From Amorphophallus konjac (Eukaryota; Streptophyta; Magnoliopsida; Alismatales; Araceae), in assembly GCA_022559845.1 (NCBI GenBank), contig CM040126.1, positions 225,128,641 through 225,192,640 of the forward strand: DNA of 64,000 bases, read 5' to 3'. Positions 32,855 to 44,848 of this stretch are shown one piece after another. The number at the start of each line of letters is the position of its first letter. Position 1 is the first letter of the stretch. The notes under the pieces were generated by a model. The model did no database searches, was not told the DNA's origin, and saw nothing but the letters and a program-made list of their open reading frames with translations. A program made the position numbers and the translations under genes.

Positions 32855-33838
32855 CTTGTTGCAAAACATGGTTTGTGGTTGCACTTCGTTATTTGTGTTT
32901 TTTACATATAAACTATTGATATAATTGAATTGATAAAAATATCATTATTGTAAATATATTAACACCTATATCATTATTTTGACGAAATATTACAAAAATG
33001 TCATCATAGTGACCTTTGGTTACCACCCCTAAATTTAACCATAGGTAGTTTCAACTAAACTTAGAAAGAAACCATAATACCCAGAGTAGGGAGAGTGCCT
33101 TGTGCCTATGTGTGGTTCTTTGGTTCTCTCCTTCCCTCTCGACCTACCCTCCCGACCTCCCCTCCCATCCCTCCCTACTGGTATGGCCCCTCTCTTAGTG
33201 ACCTCCTCTCCCCTCCCTCCCCGCCGGTACGCCCCCAGTCTAACCTATGACCAACCATGACCTCTCTCTGTGTGTGCGTGTATGTGTATGTGTGTAACCC
33301 CCCATTGGGTGGGGGTTGTCAGCATGGAGGTCACCCGTAATGCCACCGTCTTCCTCCCCAGACTCATCGCCAACATGGACGGCATCTAGGAGTAGGTGCA
33401 CACCATCGGCACCTTTTCCAATGGCTCCCACCATGGCAGTAAAGAGTAGGTGCAAGCATGCTGGGACCTCTTCTAGCCTCTGTGGTGCCCCTCTCTCCTA
33501 TCCTCAATGCTATCACCACGTTCTCCGCCGCCTCCTAGTTATCAACCCACCACAACTCCCCATACATCTGCCTCTTCACTATTCAGGGTGGCAGCTCAGG
33601 CAAGGGAGAGAGTCAGATGGGTAGCGTGGGTAGATGCCGGTGAGGTCGGTGCTGTACAGAGAGCTGGGTGGACAAGGGGGAGATCTTCACCCATAACGTC
33701 ATCAGTAGGCTCCTCAGCCATAGCAGGTGGAACTCCATCTCCAAGATGACACTACCAGGCATGTGTGTCCTAAATTGGTCGCGGGGGGGGGGGGGGGGGG
33801 ACTAGCGGGTGAACTCCTTGGTTGTGTAGAGCAGTAGC
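32855..33838. other. Unassigned spacer with simple repeats
   Basis: Between the hAT end and LTR E I recognise no gene. It holds a pyrimidine-rich stretch (33118-33240), a GT-rich microsatellite (33267-33297) and an 18-G run (33783-33800). Short frames at 33316-33749 show no known domain and biased composition. Confidence 0.6.
33783..33800. repeat. Homopolymer G run
   Basis: Eighteen consecutive G; length may be uncertain because such runs are error-prone in sequencing. Confidence 0.9.
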
Positions 33839-35136
33839 TGTAATGACCCAAGATCCAGATACCGAGTCAAACCCGATACCATTCAAATCCTACCCCGTCA
33901 CTCATGAGCTGGAAAGCTCGAAAGGGTTAATTGGAGTGTTGTGGTTATGCATTGAAATTCTAAACGATAGTAGAAAATAAATTACAAAATTTAATATGCA
34001 ATTGGCAGAAATAAAATTAACATTTTATTTTAATTAATATAACTACAGAGTCCAGTCCACAAGTACAGTTAACTAAAAGAGAAGCGTACTCTACTATGGG
34101 GCACACCCCGGCACTAGCTAGCTGGTGAACTACTGGTCCTCCAACCGAAAAGCTCCACCTCCAAGAGAAGCACTACACCTCAAAAAGTAGGGAGTGAGCC
34201 TCATCTCAGTGGCTTAGTAGGGGTCCCACGGATCCCCACTACAACAAAAAAAGGTAAGCAGTAACAACAATAATAACAACAGTAATAGTAATAACAACAA
34301 CAATAAAATAACAGCAGCAATCGGAACAACTGAAATAGTACACGGAGGAACCACGAAGCCTCTACGCTACCCTAAGTCACGCGGTCGTACCACCCGTCTT
34401 CGTTGAAAGAATCTCTAACAAGGCCACGTGGCCCAACCCGTAACCTCCACCCTCAGGAGGATATCTAGACACTGGTAAATCTCGGTCTTGAGGTAGAATC
34501 AGTGAGAGAACCATGCCCCATACATAGGGCGACACCAGCCCGTCTGTCGGAAGGGCCATGACAATGCTGTTGGTAACTCAACCTTCACTGGCATAGGGTC
34601 CGCTAGTCAATTATTCACAACAAGGCCAGATGCGTCCACTGACATCTTATACTGCGCCAAGGTCTGATATGTGTGCACATTGCCCACACCCGATCTCGGG
34701 AGGAGCAGAGGAGACACCCACACACACCACACCTTGGGACTGGCTAGGATCCGTACCTTTGCACCCTTCAGTACACTCGTGTCCAACTACCTGACACGGG
34801 GTACATGCCACTGCGTCCGTCAGTAATGTACACTTGTCCCAACCAAGGTACATATGCTTAGGCGGTCTTGCCTTTGAACAACGAGCATAGTACACACTAG
34901 GCGGTCTCACCCGATCCAACCACGATCGGCCACTAGGATCTTCCGCGGTCTCACAGAATCCCGCTGAAACTCTACTATCTGAGGTCTCATGGAAATCTCG
35001 AGAAAGGCGTACACGTGTATGCAAACCACCATAAACCACAGTATAACACTATGGGTGCTAAGAAAACTACCCATGACCGAGCGACAGAAACTAGTGGGTA
35101 CCGGCCCACTACACTCACACAAGAACTACTTACCGC
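33839..35136 (-). repeat. 3' LTR of element E, first piece
   Basis: Starts TGTAATGACCCAAGATCC and matches the right LTR from 62588 (TGTAACGACCCAAGATCT), with clear divergence. AAC/AAT-type trinucleotide repeats at 34262-34322. It ends at ACCGC (35132-35136), the target duplicate of element F. Confidence 0.88.
34262..34322. repeat. AAC/AAT/AGC trinucleotide-rich tract in LTR E
   Basis: Runs of AACAAC, AATAAT and AGCAGC; the matching tract in the right LTR is at 63008-63060. Confidence 0.75.
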
Positions 35137-36165
35137 TGTCGGCGCCCAGATAGTGCGATGAAATGCGATTGTTTGTGTGTGTTGGTGGGCGGATGGAGAT
35201 TGTCTCCTAGGTACCTACAGAGGAACAAACAAAGAAAACGTTAGAACATCGTGATTGCCAGAGGTGTTTACCTGAACCTCATAGGGGTGATGATTACGGG
35301 GAGATAATCTAAATAGGGAGATGATGGGTTTCCTCTTCCTCATCCTCGGCCGGCCAAGGGCAAGGAGCCCTGCTATATCCCTTATGCGGAAGTCCTGCAA
35401 CGTAGCTCAAAGAAAAAAGAAAAAGAAAGCCAATAGTAAAACAAAATGTGTAGTATCTACTCTAATAGAGCGAACAGAACGGGAATGATGGTGGCAAGGT
35501 TACCTGGGGGTGGTGGGAAGGAGGGATGGCCGAGGCTTTCGACCACCCACCTTCCCGTTTTTTTTGGGAAGAAACCTCTAAGTGTAGGAGCTAAGGGATT
35601 ACACTACATGCGGCGTACTTACCTGGAAGCCGTGATGCAAGTAGGAAGTAGGAACTAAGAAGTTCAAACCAAGTAAGGGAAGCAGGAGGAAGACGACCGA
35701 TGCGACTCTTCTCGCCCTCCCAGAGGAACTCCGCAATGGCTTCCACCTCGATCCCCCCCAAAAATGGCCTCGACCCCCACTCTCCACATTGGAGAGTGAC
35801 AATTTTGTCCATTGAGCCCGGAGTTTCAAATCATGGGGAAAGATCATGCAGAACGGGGGGAAGAACATGCCCGCAAGCTGGGCCACGTTCTCTGACCGAG
35901 TAAACAGAGGAGGGCGGCCAGGCGGATGGCCACCCAACAGGGGAGGGCATCCATCGCCCTGGCAGCCCAGGACTTGGGGCGGCCAAGTCTTTGGCCGCCC
36001 AGACCATGCTCTTTGGGCCTCTTAAGTGGACAAGGCCCAATAGCTTTGAGGCTACGGGCTGGGCTTTAAAACTCAAAACATCGGTAAAACAAGTACCACA
36101 ACTAAGCGTCATTAACACGAAGGTCCATTGGGGATCCACGGGATATCCAAAATTAGGCGTCTACA
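35137..36165 (-). repeat. 3' LTR of element F
   Basis: On the minus strand it begins TGTAGACGCC (36165) and ends GGGCGCCGACA (35137). It holds GGGCGGCCA-type hairpins at 35906-36000. Confidence 0.92.
35906..36000. repeat. GGCGGCCA hairpins in F 3' LTR
   Basis: Includes AGGGCGGCC...GGCCACCC and the near-perfect GGGCGGCCA, 7 nt, TGGCCGCCC. The 5' LTR has one extra unit here (see 53970-54110). Confidence 0.8.
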
Positions 36166-36178
36166 AATGCCCCTCCGG
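36166..36178 (-). promoter_or_regulatory. Polypurine tract, element F
   Basis: Minus strand CCGGAGGGGCATT directly before the 3' LTR. Confidence 0.65.
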
Positions 36179-37532
36179 AACGCCCGTTTTGCAAGGGAGC
36201 CCGGTGGACTGATAAATGGGTGTTTCGGAAAAGAAACAAGCCTAATGAGGGCAACACGCTCAAGGAGATTCTTGAGCGGAAAATAAGCTTCACACAGGGT
36301 CGCATGAGCATCAAGTAATCACGTAAGCCATTGGAAAAAGGAGGAAGGACAATTGATCTAAGAGGACTTGTATCTGCGGCCGCGTGGGTCCCCCTAGCAT
36401 GGCGCTGCGGGGCTTGAGGGGACAAAAATGCAATTCGATACTCAAGGAGATACAAGACCTAAACAGGGGTAAGTAAAAATATCAGGATCTGGGAATACAA
36501 TGACTCATTGAATCACGAAATACTCAAAACGGCCTCGCATAAAACATATTTTCTACTGGTCAAATCGGAGTGGAATCACGTAGACTCATTCGTGCAAATT
36601 TGGCAAAAATCGAGGGACTTGGAAAACTAGATGCGGGGGCCAAAGGACCATGGGTCGGCCAGATCAACGTGGCTTCCCTGCTTCGGCATCACGGCTTCCA
36701 AGATGAGATGCATGCATTTTTTGTTTTTCATGCACATGTATATATTTTTTTTGTTTTCATTTTCAAATGGAGCTACAAAAGGCCTATATGATGTATGATG
36801 GGTTTAAGGTAAAAAACCTATCTAATGCAAAGCCGGAGGGTTTATTTGCTTGCCTCCGAACCAATCAGTCAAGAGTTCAAGAAGTCTGTCATCCCATGCT
36901 TGGTGACAGACGTGGTCTAGATCCTGATGGGGGATCCATCGTTCCACATTGTAATTAAGCATAGTCGAGAGTTCGGGAAGTCTATCATCCCGTGTTTAGG
37001 CAGCAGGCGGCTATCGAATACCTTAAGGAGTATAAACCCTTCATGGTTTTTTTAGAGAGGAACTCGGAGTTTATACGCCCAAAGCTATTAGCCTCCGACA
37101 TTCTACCTACGATGCAAGGTAATGGGGGCCTTATCGCCCTCTGGTCCCATAGCTGTGGAGACCTGTAGCTACATTAGCACACGTCAGTAAAGTTCATCAA
37201 TGATAATAACAATAGATCAGTAAACATATTTCATCGAATGAACCACTAAACCATACATGACAAATCATATATAGCAGTTACGCATAGCTTCACAAAAGAG
37301 GGAGATGAGGGCGGCCAGGTTGCTGGCCACCCCATGGTCTGGGCAGCCAGAGTTGTGGTCGCCCAGGCCAGGGTGGGCGGCCATCGCTTTGGCCACCCTC
37401 CTGCTCTTATCCCAGGACGTGGGAGTTCTTAGCTAGGTGGGACTCTTTGCTTACAAAAGGCTACGGGGCAGGGTAGTCCTACTCCGTCGTTGAACAGAGA
37501 GTTAGAGCCAGAGGAGTAGTTCTAAGAAGAGA
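36179..37532. other. Non-coding 3' region of element F
   Basis: No gene recognised. Two related segments containing GTCTGTCATCCCATGCTT or GTCTATCATCCCGTGTTT lie about 98 bp apart near 36880 and 36980. Hairpins AGGGCGGCCA...TGGCCACCC lie at 37314-37400, just before the antisense gene. Confidence 0.6.
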
Positions 37533-38963
37533 ATGGGCATGGCATCTTCTTCCACCCCGTCAGGAGGCAACGAACTTGGTGTTCTCTCTGACGTGCCCGG
37601 CCACTTAAGCAACCTTGTGAAGCAGGGCAAGGTATGGTTTGTGTGCAAAGTTATTATTATTATTATTTTTTGGTGTATTTGACAAGATTTAAGTCTTGTT
37701 ATTGATTGGGTTTTCTCTTCTCTCTTCTCCTTTCTAAACGATGCAGCCTGTGTCTACTTTTCCTGGGGCAAGACACACCTGCTGTTATGGCTGGCTCCAT
37801 GATTTGATGGCGGCAATCACGCCCGCCATGAGGGTATTCATGCACCAATGGCATCTGATCCGCCTGGTCATCATGGTGAAGCGCTTCAACAGCATGAGGT
37901 GGAACTGGGAATCATTAGCAGCATTGATTGAGTTGTGGCATCCAGATACGCGCACATTTGTCTTCCCCGAGTTCGAGGCCTCAGTGCTGGTAGAGGAGCT
38001 GGACTTCATCTTTCAGTGGAGCGACTTGGAGATGGGCGAGCTGATTGACCTTCCTCCATGGGATGAGATCCTAGCAAAGATCGTGCGAGATAAGTGCGAG
38101 GTTCGCCGGATGACAGACCAGCGAGGGATCCTAGTCGACTGCCTGGTAGGTTGACTTTTGGGCCATGTGAAGGACAAGGTAGTGGAAGCGGACCGACTGA
38201 TGCATGGTGTGACATTATGCTTGGGCGGGGCGTTACTCTTCCCTACGTCTGGTGATGTGCTGAGACGAGAGTACGTGGGGCCCCTGACTCTTCTATGGAT
38301 AGGTCATTCTCTTTCTCGGGCGGTGCTGGCCCATATGTACTGCGGACTCACTCAGATGAGCCTAGGTGGCAGTGCCATGGGGAGTCTCTACCTTCTGCAG
38401 CTGTGGATGGAGATCCACTTGAGTTTTGATTTTGATAGCGAGGCGACTACGACTTCCCAGATCTCCGAGAACAGCGCCATTTACCCAGCGAGGGCTATCT
38501 TTGGTCCTGAGGATCAAGTGATATGCAAGACAACACTACTGAAGACCAGAGATGACTGGCGCGACTACCTGAACTTCCTACCTGAGGATGAGTTTGTGTT
38601 CGTGCCAATGATGTATCGACATGAAGAATTCAGGGTGCGCGGATCACCAGAGTAGGAGTTATGCTTGTGGGGGCCGAGGACTTGGTGCTGTACCAAGGAC
38701 ACCACTGCCATCACCAAGTGGGGTTACCCAGGCGGATCCCATGGGCGGCTTCAAAGGGAGCATTGATTACAAAACACCTTCTGGGAACTGACGCGGATCG
38801 ATGGTTACTTCAGAGGATCAGGAAGATGTGGAGACGTCATGCCGCCGTGGTGAAAGCCAAAGTTGACATCGAGGAGGACAAAGGTGATCTTAAGCATTAT
38901 GTGGGCTACCTTCAAAGCTTCAGGCCGACCGTGAATGAATTTTTCATGAGGAGGCGTACTTGA
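37533..38963 (+). pseudogene. Antisense gene 1 in element F, DUF7745-like
   Basis: Opposite to F's own genes. Exon 1 (37533-37631) reads MGMASSSTPSGGNELG. A 115-bp intron with GT...AG ends at 37746 and exon 2 continues in frame. Signature pieces are WNWESLAALIELWHPDTRTF, VLVEELDFIFQW, DRLMHGVTLCLGGALLFP and AVLAHMYCGL, like the DUF7745 family of plant transposon-linked proteins (relative of the plant mobile domain). Breaks: TGA at 38152-38154, TAG at 38653-38655, and a frame change near 38658, after which the C-terminus (LPRRIPWA, FRPTVNEFFM) runs to TGA at 38963. Function unknown. Confidence 0.72.
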
Positions 38964-39053
38964 ATTGAAATATGTTCAACATTTTTCTTTATGGTTATGT
39001 TGAAATAAGTGGACTATTTTTGTGTACTTTTCTTTTGTTTTGAACAATGAGTG

Positions 39054-39625
39054 TTTTTTTTATAAAAAGCCCTTCCTAGTGGTGATTAGGAAAGTGCATC
39101 CCAATTCGGACTACACTTTCTATCTCACCCCTAGGGGGTATATTATTGATCAATGAAGAAAAATCATATTACATCAAATGAAGGCTAGGCATTCCTAGCT
39201 TATCTAACCTAGCAGCACCTTTTACCAAGGAGGGAAGTTCATTCTGCGAATTAAAGAAGCAATTACAATGTGATAGACAAGCCAAATTGGCTAAAGAATC
39301 AGCTACAGTGTTTGCCTCTCTGAAAATGTGAGAAATATTCACAGGGTGAGGGATGCTGCTCCAGATTTCTCTAGGAAAGGGAAGAATCTCCCATGGACAT
39401 GCGGCCTTCTTATTGATCACTTGCACCAGTAGTAGAGAGTCACATTCCACCACAGCCGGCTGTGAAGAGATAGTGTGAAGGTATTTGATACCATCCATCA
39501 AGGCCCAAGCTTCAGCAACAAGGCTGCTGCAATGCACATAGGAATGGGAAAATGCCAGAAGAATGTTCCCCTTGTAATCTCTAATGACACCACCACCACC
39601 AGAGAATCCAGAGGATTTACTTTTA
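39054..39625 (-). mobile_element. 5'-truncated LINE fragment with RNase H domain
   Basis: Bounded by the 14-bp duplicate TTGAACAATGAGTG at 39040-39053 and 39626-39639. The left edge begins with a T8 run, the poly-A tail of a minus-strand LINE. The frame (about 39169-39625) encodes the plant LINE-type RNase H (RVT_3): GGGGVIRDYKGNILLAF, VAEAWALMDG with Glu, VVECDSLLLVQVIN with Asp, FREANTVADSLANLA with the last Asp. The N-terminal Asp, RT and endonuclease are lost by truncation. It sits between the two antisense genes of F, disrupting neither. Confidence 0.92.
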
Positions 39626-39772
39626 TTGAACAATGAGTGGTTGATGGTTGTAAAAAATAGAAGATGGAATAATATGATATGAACTAATTAATTTTTATAA
39701 GTGAACTTGCATCATTTTTTTTGTTTGTGTTATTTTTTTCCATTTTTGTATATTTTTTTCGCTGAACAGGGA

Positions 39773-39900
39773 GGAGGGCGGCCAGGGTTCTGGCTGCCTC
39801 CACTAAAGGTAGGGCGGCTAGAGCCTTGGCCGCCCTATCCTTTGAGGGGCTTTTAAAGAAGTGGCTGCCCTCCTAATTTGGGCGGCCCTCGTTGTGGACA
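39773..39900. repeat. GGCGGCCA hairpins upstream of antisense gene 2
   Basis: AGGGCGGCCAGGG...TGGCTGCC, then AGGGCGGCTAGAGCCTTGGCCGCCCT and GTGGCTGCCCTCC...GGGCGGCC, within 130 bp. Confidence 0.78.
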
Positions 39901-39979
39901 TCTTGGGAGCCAGAGTGGAAGGAAGTGTTGTTCTTTGCTGGAGTGAGGTTCTAGCCACTTGGATCCTCTAGATTGGGCA

Positions 39980-42892
39980 ATGGGGAGAAGGAGAGCTCGT
40001 CTTGACATTGTGCCCGATCCTTCTTCCTCAAGTGAAGAGCAAGAGGAAGAGCAAGCTATGACGAACTCCTCTTCTCCGGCTACAGCTTCTGCAGACTTGG
40101 AGGAGAGTGGAGAGGATGGAAGTGGGGAAGGCGAGGCTATCCCCGACAAGGGACCAACCGATGGTGATGGAGATGAAGATGAAGAAGGTGAGGGTTCGGA
40201 TGATGGTGAACCCGACCAAGGGAAGGGAGGGCAGCAAGAGAAGGTAAGTTTCATGCCCCTGCTTCGTATTCATAAGATCTGTATGTGAATGTGTCCTATG
40301 TGGAGAGATGGAGGTCGGAGGATGGGTTTGAGGGGAATGAACCTATGGGCGGCCAGGGTTCTGGCCATCCATGGATCTGGGCGGCCAGAGCGCTGGTCGC
40401 CCATAGATGGGCTTGGGCGACTAGGCCTTTGGCCGCCCAGGGAGGTGGGCGACCAGGCCTTTGACCGCCCTGCCCCAGGGCTGTGAGTTTTTGGAACAGA
40501 AGGGAAGAAAGTGGAATGGTTTGGAGGATCTAATGAATCTCTTGTGTTTCCTTTGTCTTGTGTGCATGGTCCACGGAGGATCAGAGCCCGGGTTACATGA
40601 GACTTGGTGTGGGCTTGGTACCATGCCCTACCTTCTGGGCAACGGGAGAGGGTGGATCGAATGGGTTTTGGCCCGTTCTTTAGGATCCGATCTTTCCCGG
40701 TGGATGCTACCTTCCTGACGACGGTACGAGAGAGATGGGTGGATAGCTGCAGAGCATTCATGATGCCGTGAGGACATATGATCCCCATGCTTGAGGATGT
40801 GGCTTTCTTGATGGGATTGTCAGTGGCAGGGATCCCGGTGCTTGGCCAAGAACTGAAGGATTATCGAGAGGAGATAGAGGACCTGCTCGGGCCGCAGCTG
40901 GCTCGATCTAGGAAACCAGTGACCACTCTTCCGCCCGGGAGGATTAGTGCTGCGATGGGGCTCACGAGAATGGCACTCTGACCGCTAGAGGACCTGGATG
41001 CATACTTGGGGTGAGTGAGACAAAGACTCCGAGCCCAAGGGAGAAGTAAACAGCAGGAGCTAAGGTTGTTCTTCTTGTACTTCTTTGGGAGGCTGCTATT
41101 CACTACTGCCTCGAACAAGGTGAACCTCAATCATCTTATATTGGTATGGGATCTCGAGCAGGGACCCCAACTTGCGTGGGGGAGAGCGATGCTGGCGCAC
41201 CTCTTCACCCACTTGGATCCAGTGCGCCCAGGTTCGGGGAACCTAGGTGGCTTCACGCCCTTCTTACAGGTACGAGTCTACCCCTTTGCATATGTTGATT
41301 CTAAATTTGATTGATTGATGGATGGTTTCTTTGTGTTTTCAGATTTGGGGGTACACTTAGTTCCCACTAGGTCGCGGCAAGATCCCGCGAGCCCTAATGC
41401 AGGCGGTCCCTCTTATGGCTAGATGGGAGATGGTCCGGGACCGACGCCTGGTGGCCACTAGACTCACTGATCTTAGGACGGCTTTAGATGCATACCCTCC
41501 CCACCAGGTGAGTGTTCTGGTTAAAAAGAGTTGTGTGATGTTTCAGCATTTGTTATATGTGTTTCGATTAACCAAACATTCAATCTTTTATGTGGCAGGT
41601 GATCTGGACTCCCTATGCGGTTGAGGACCTCACCGCCCAACCGTGGGTGAGGGAGGGGCGAGCTTGGTTCCATAGAGATACAGTGCTGTTTTGCATGAAC
41701 CTAAGGGAGCTGCTCTTCCATCACCTAGTGCAGAGGACACTGGGGTGGCATCAACCGCCAGTGGCAATTCCAGCCAAGCATGAGTCGGATCGGGGACATC
41801 GCCGGACTTTGGTGAGTGATCAGGACTGGGCCTCCCGCTACCGTGCTGAGGCAGAGGCGCTACAGAGAGGACCCTCACTGGAGCATGACCGGACCGTGAG
41901 GAGTAGTGAGACTTACTTGGCGGATTATCAGGACCGGTATGCTGGACGACTTCATCTTGACACCCGAGCAGTGAGTTGCTCTTTAGCTTTCAAATGTGAT
42001 GCTTCCATTTAAGCAATGTTGCTAATTGAGATTGCGGATGTGATGTGCAGATGTCTGAGACTGAGGCTGTGAAGATACTCAAAGATCGGATAAGCGTCCT
42101 TAACTAGACGATCGTGAACTTGCGGCACGAGATCCGAGAGATGGTGAGCCAACAATAACTTGATTGATATTAAACTTGGAATTTGTTGCATTTGACTAAC
42201 CGTTTGTCCCTTGTCTTGTGAGTGAGGACAGGAGCGGGCGGAGAGGCTGGCCCTTCGTTCCGAGTCGACACCCGAGAGGAGCTAGAGGATCGCCTGGCGG
42301 GGGCCATCAAGCGAGTCGAGGAGCGAGAGGTTGAGTTGGCCGAGACGGTGAGAACCTAACACTCAAGTTGAAGGCAACTATCTCTTTCTACATCTTTGTT
42401 TGGCCTTACCTGATGATTCATTTTCTGTAGAGGAAGGAATTGGTAGCCACCCTAGCTGTCCGTCGGGAACAAGATGTGAGTATAGCGGAGCTGACACGCC
42501 GCCTTGGAGAGATGAGCTCCATTGAGAGAGTCGAGGGTCGCCTTGCCGAGGCGAAGGAAAGAGAAGCAGAGGCACGTGCTCGAGAGATGGCGATGGCAAT
42601 TTGGGAGCAGTGAGCCCTTGACCAGTTGGAGGCTCTGAGACGGCGAGTGCTACGGAGATACTAGAGCAGAGGTGCCCCAGGAGGGGGAGCTAGGCCCGCG
42701 ACTCCTTCCGAGTCACTACTGTCCCTAGGAGACGTGAATTTCACGATGGAGGAGCTTATGGGTTTGATGCCATCTCGTGTAGAGCAAGGAGCAGTCCAGC
42801 CAGCCGCATCAGGTTTGAGGGCTTCACGACCCTCGAGACTGCGAGACATGGGAGGTGAAGATGGAGATGAGGTGGATAGCCATCGGAGCTGA
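39980..42892 (+). pseudogene. Antisense gene 2 in element F, plant mobile domain (PMD) with coiled-coil tail
   Basis: Exon 1 (39980-40243) starts MGRRRARLDIVPDPSSSSEE, is acidic, and ends at GAGAAG|GTAAGT. The PMD (aminotransferase-like plant mobile domain) begins with RERWVDSCRAFMMP and MLEDVAFLMGLSVAG, and continues with LRLFFLYFFGRLLFTT and AWGRAMLAHLFTHLD to a donor at 41269/41270. Exons at 41343-41517 and from 41599 (VIWTPYAVEDL) follow the usual PMD layout. Later exons (about 42051-42650) encode a charged coiled coil (REELEDRLAGAIKRVEERE, RKELVATLAVRREQD). Stops and a frame change break it, for example TGA for a likely Arg in MMP*GHM. Such genes in Tat elements are thought to be captured host or transposon genes; the role is unknown. 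Confidence 0.75.
40347..40485. repeat. GGCGGCCA hairpins inside first intron of antisense gene 2
   Basis: Tandem units such as GGGCGGCCAGAGCGCTGGTC, GGGCGACTAGGCCTTTGGCC and GGGCGACCAGGCCTTTGACC, each closed by a CGCCC arm, with 6-8 nt loops. Confidence 0.8.
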
Positions 42893-44848
42893 CCTCGCAC
42901 TGGTGCAGATTAGGAGGAGAGATAGAGAGAGACACAACTGGGTAGCAGCTGCCCCTTTTGTACACTGGGGGTATGCCCCTAGAATGCTGTATCGCTAGAA
43001 TGTAATGGACATATTTTGGAAGTGGAATGAACGATCTTCAGTGTACTTGGCTTGACTTGGCTTTTGATGCCGTCTTCCTTTTTCACTTGTTTCAACCACA
43101 CTAACAAGGAAAAGGTTAGTGTAGTATGATTTTAGCCTCCTGCGGAAAGCAGATAATACCTTTCTTGATGCAGGGTCAGAGGGCTAAATCTTATTTAACC
43201 AGATTAGAATGAAGAAAAGTAAATGTGATATGCGCATGCAAATAAGCAGAATGCAAACAAAAGGGAAATATGATCATGCGTATGCACATGTGGATGCAAG
43301 ACATATTTTTGGTTTTTTGTGATTTTATGCATTTTTTTGGAGAAATATATTTGTACTTTTTTTTGATGATTTTGATTATATAGATCTTTTGTGTTTTGTG
43401 CTTTTATGTTGTTTTTTTTTGTGAATGCCTGGTGACCACCCATGGGGCACCTAACCTATATGTAGATAGGGGTTTTCTAAGTTACCTTCCTAGGTATCCT
43501 GAGCGCACATATAGGTTGATTTGGGCCTCTAGACTCCTCAAATGATGGTCCCATCAGTTAAGTCTTATCCTGATGACAATGCCGTCATGTCACGCTTAGG
43601 CTCCCAGTTGCTTCCTACCACAGGGATACACCCAAAGCGTTCGAGGTAAATGATTTGTCCGACCCGGGTCTATTTCCTCACAACTCTAGATGGTATATGA
43701 TGGAACACCTTGGAACCCTAATGGTCAACCGCGCGACGCTGACCCAAAATCAGACGCCGGCACACCTATAGGTGATGTGCTTGCATTGACCTAAGCCCGA
43801 GGTAACATAAGAAAGCGTTAAGGGTGGTAAATAGGGGTCTTGACCAGCCAGAAACACAGAGACCCCTTCACAACAATGGCTTCTATTTTTTGAAGTGGAT
43901 AACCATATATGTATTTTGCTAAATAAGGCCGCAACCTAGACAGGGTTCACCCTTCAGGACCTCCATCAAGCTTTCATCTTTTGAGGGGAGAAGGAAGAAT
44001 GTAGGGGGTAAACCTCCTGAGAGGACCTGGCAAAGCCGTTAATCCGGCGAGCTAGTTGAGGACCTACTTGACTTTCTCCTTTCAGGCAATTTCGGACCAC
44101 GCCCCGAGCATTATGACGTTAAATGCCCCTACTGTGGAAGGCTTTGATTTGATTTTTGAATATGAGGGGTTTCATTTGATAAAGTCAAGCACAGTTACGA
44201 CCAGGCTTTTCATGTGACTTTGTCACTTATACATGCATACATAACTTTTCTTTCTTTTTTCTTTTCTTGGGGAGAAGAATATTGTCATTTTATTTTTGAG
44301 TTCCCCTTTTCATGCCTGCGGGGACACTGCCCTCTTCTCGTGCTCTGACCCGAGCTCGAGGGGATGGATCCTACTCTTGCCTTAAGGATCTTGTGCTTCG
44401 GTCCTCTGATGCTCAGCATTTTAAGGGCGCCGGCAGTCTCATTCGGTCGAAGAGAAGAAGAACAAAAGAGTGCTGCTTTTCCAGAGACCTTCGGGTGAGG
44501 CCTTATCGTAGGTGATGCTACCCATTTGATGAAAAATGCGTGAGTGTGTGCAAGTTGTTTTCCTTCTAATAAATATAGGCCGACGTGGCTGGACAGGGAT
44601 CTCCACAGTTCTGGCAGACCAAGACCCGATACTTACCACATCTTGACGGTCCCTGTCTAACATGAAGGGTTGATGCAATGAATTTGGACTGCGTGATGGT
44701 CACCAGGCGTTGATTTTGATTTTCTTCTTTTTTTGTTTGTTTTTTCTTTTTTTTGTTGTCATTTTGTTGTTATTTTGGTTGTTTTTTCTGTACAAGAAAT
44801 AAAAGGACACCTTTTGTGTTTGCTTTTTGAATAGTTATGTACAGGGTC
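42893..44848. other. Non-coding region between antisense gene 2 and integrase of F
   Basis: About 2 kb with T-rich stretches (43300-43420, 44700-44790). I recognise no gene, promoter or terminator. Confidence 0.55.

Noticed and set aside
33316..33749. Possible host gene exon in the spacer
   Set aside because: Short, biased frames on both strands beside a G run and microsatellites; nothing recognisable.
37533..38963. Antisense gene 1 as an independent host gene
   Set aside because: It is inside element F between integrase and 3' LTR, and Tat elements are known to carry such antisense frames.
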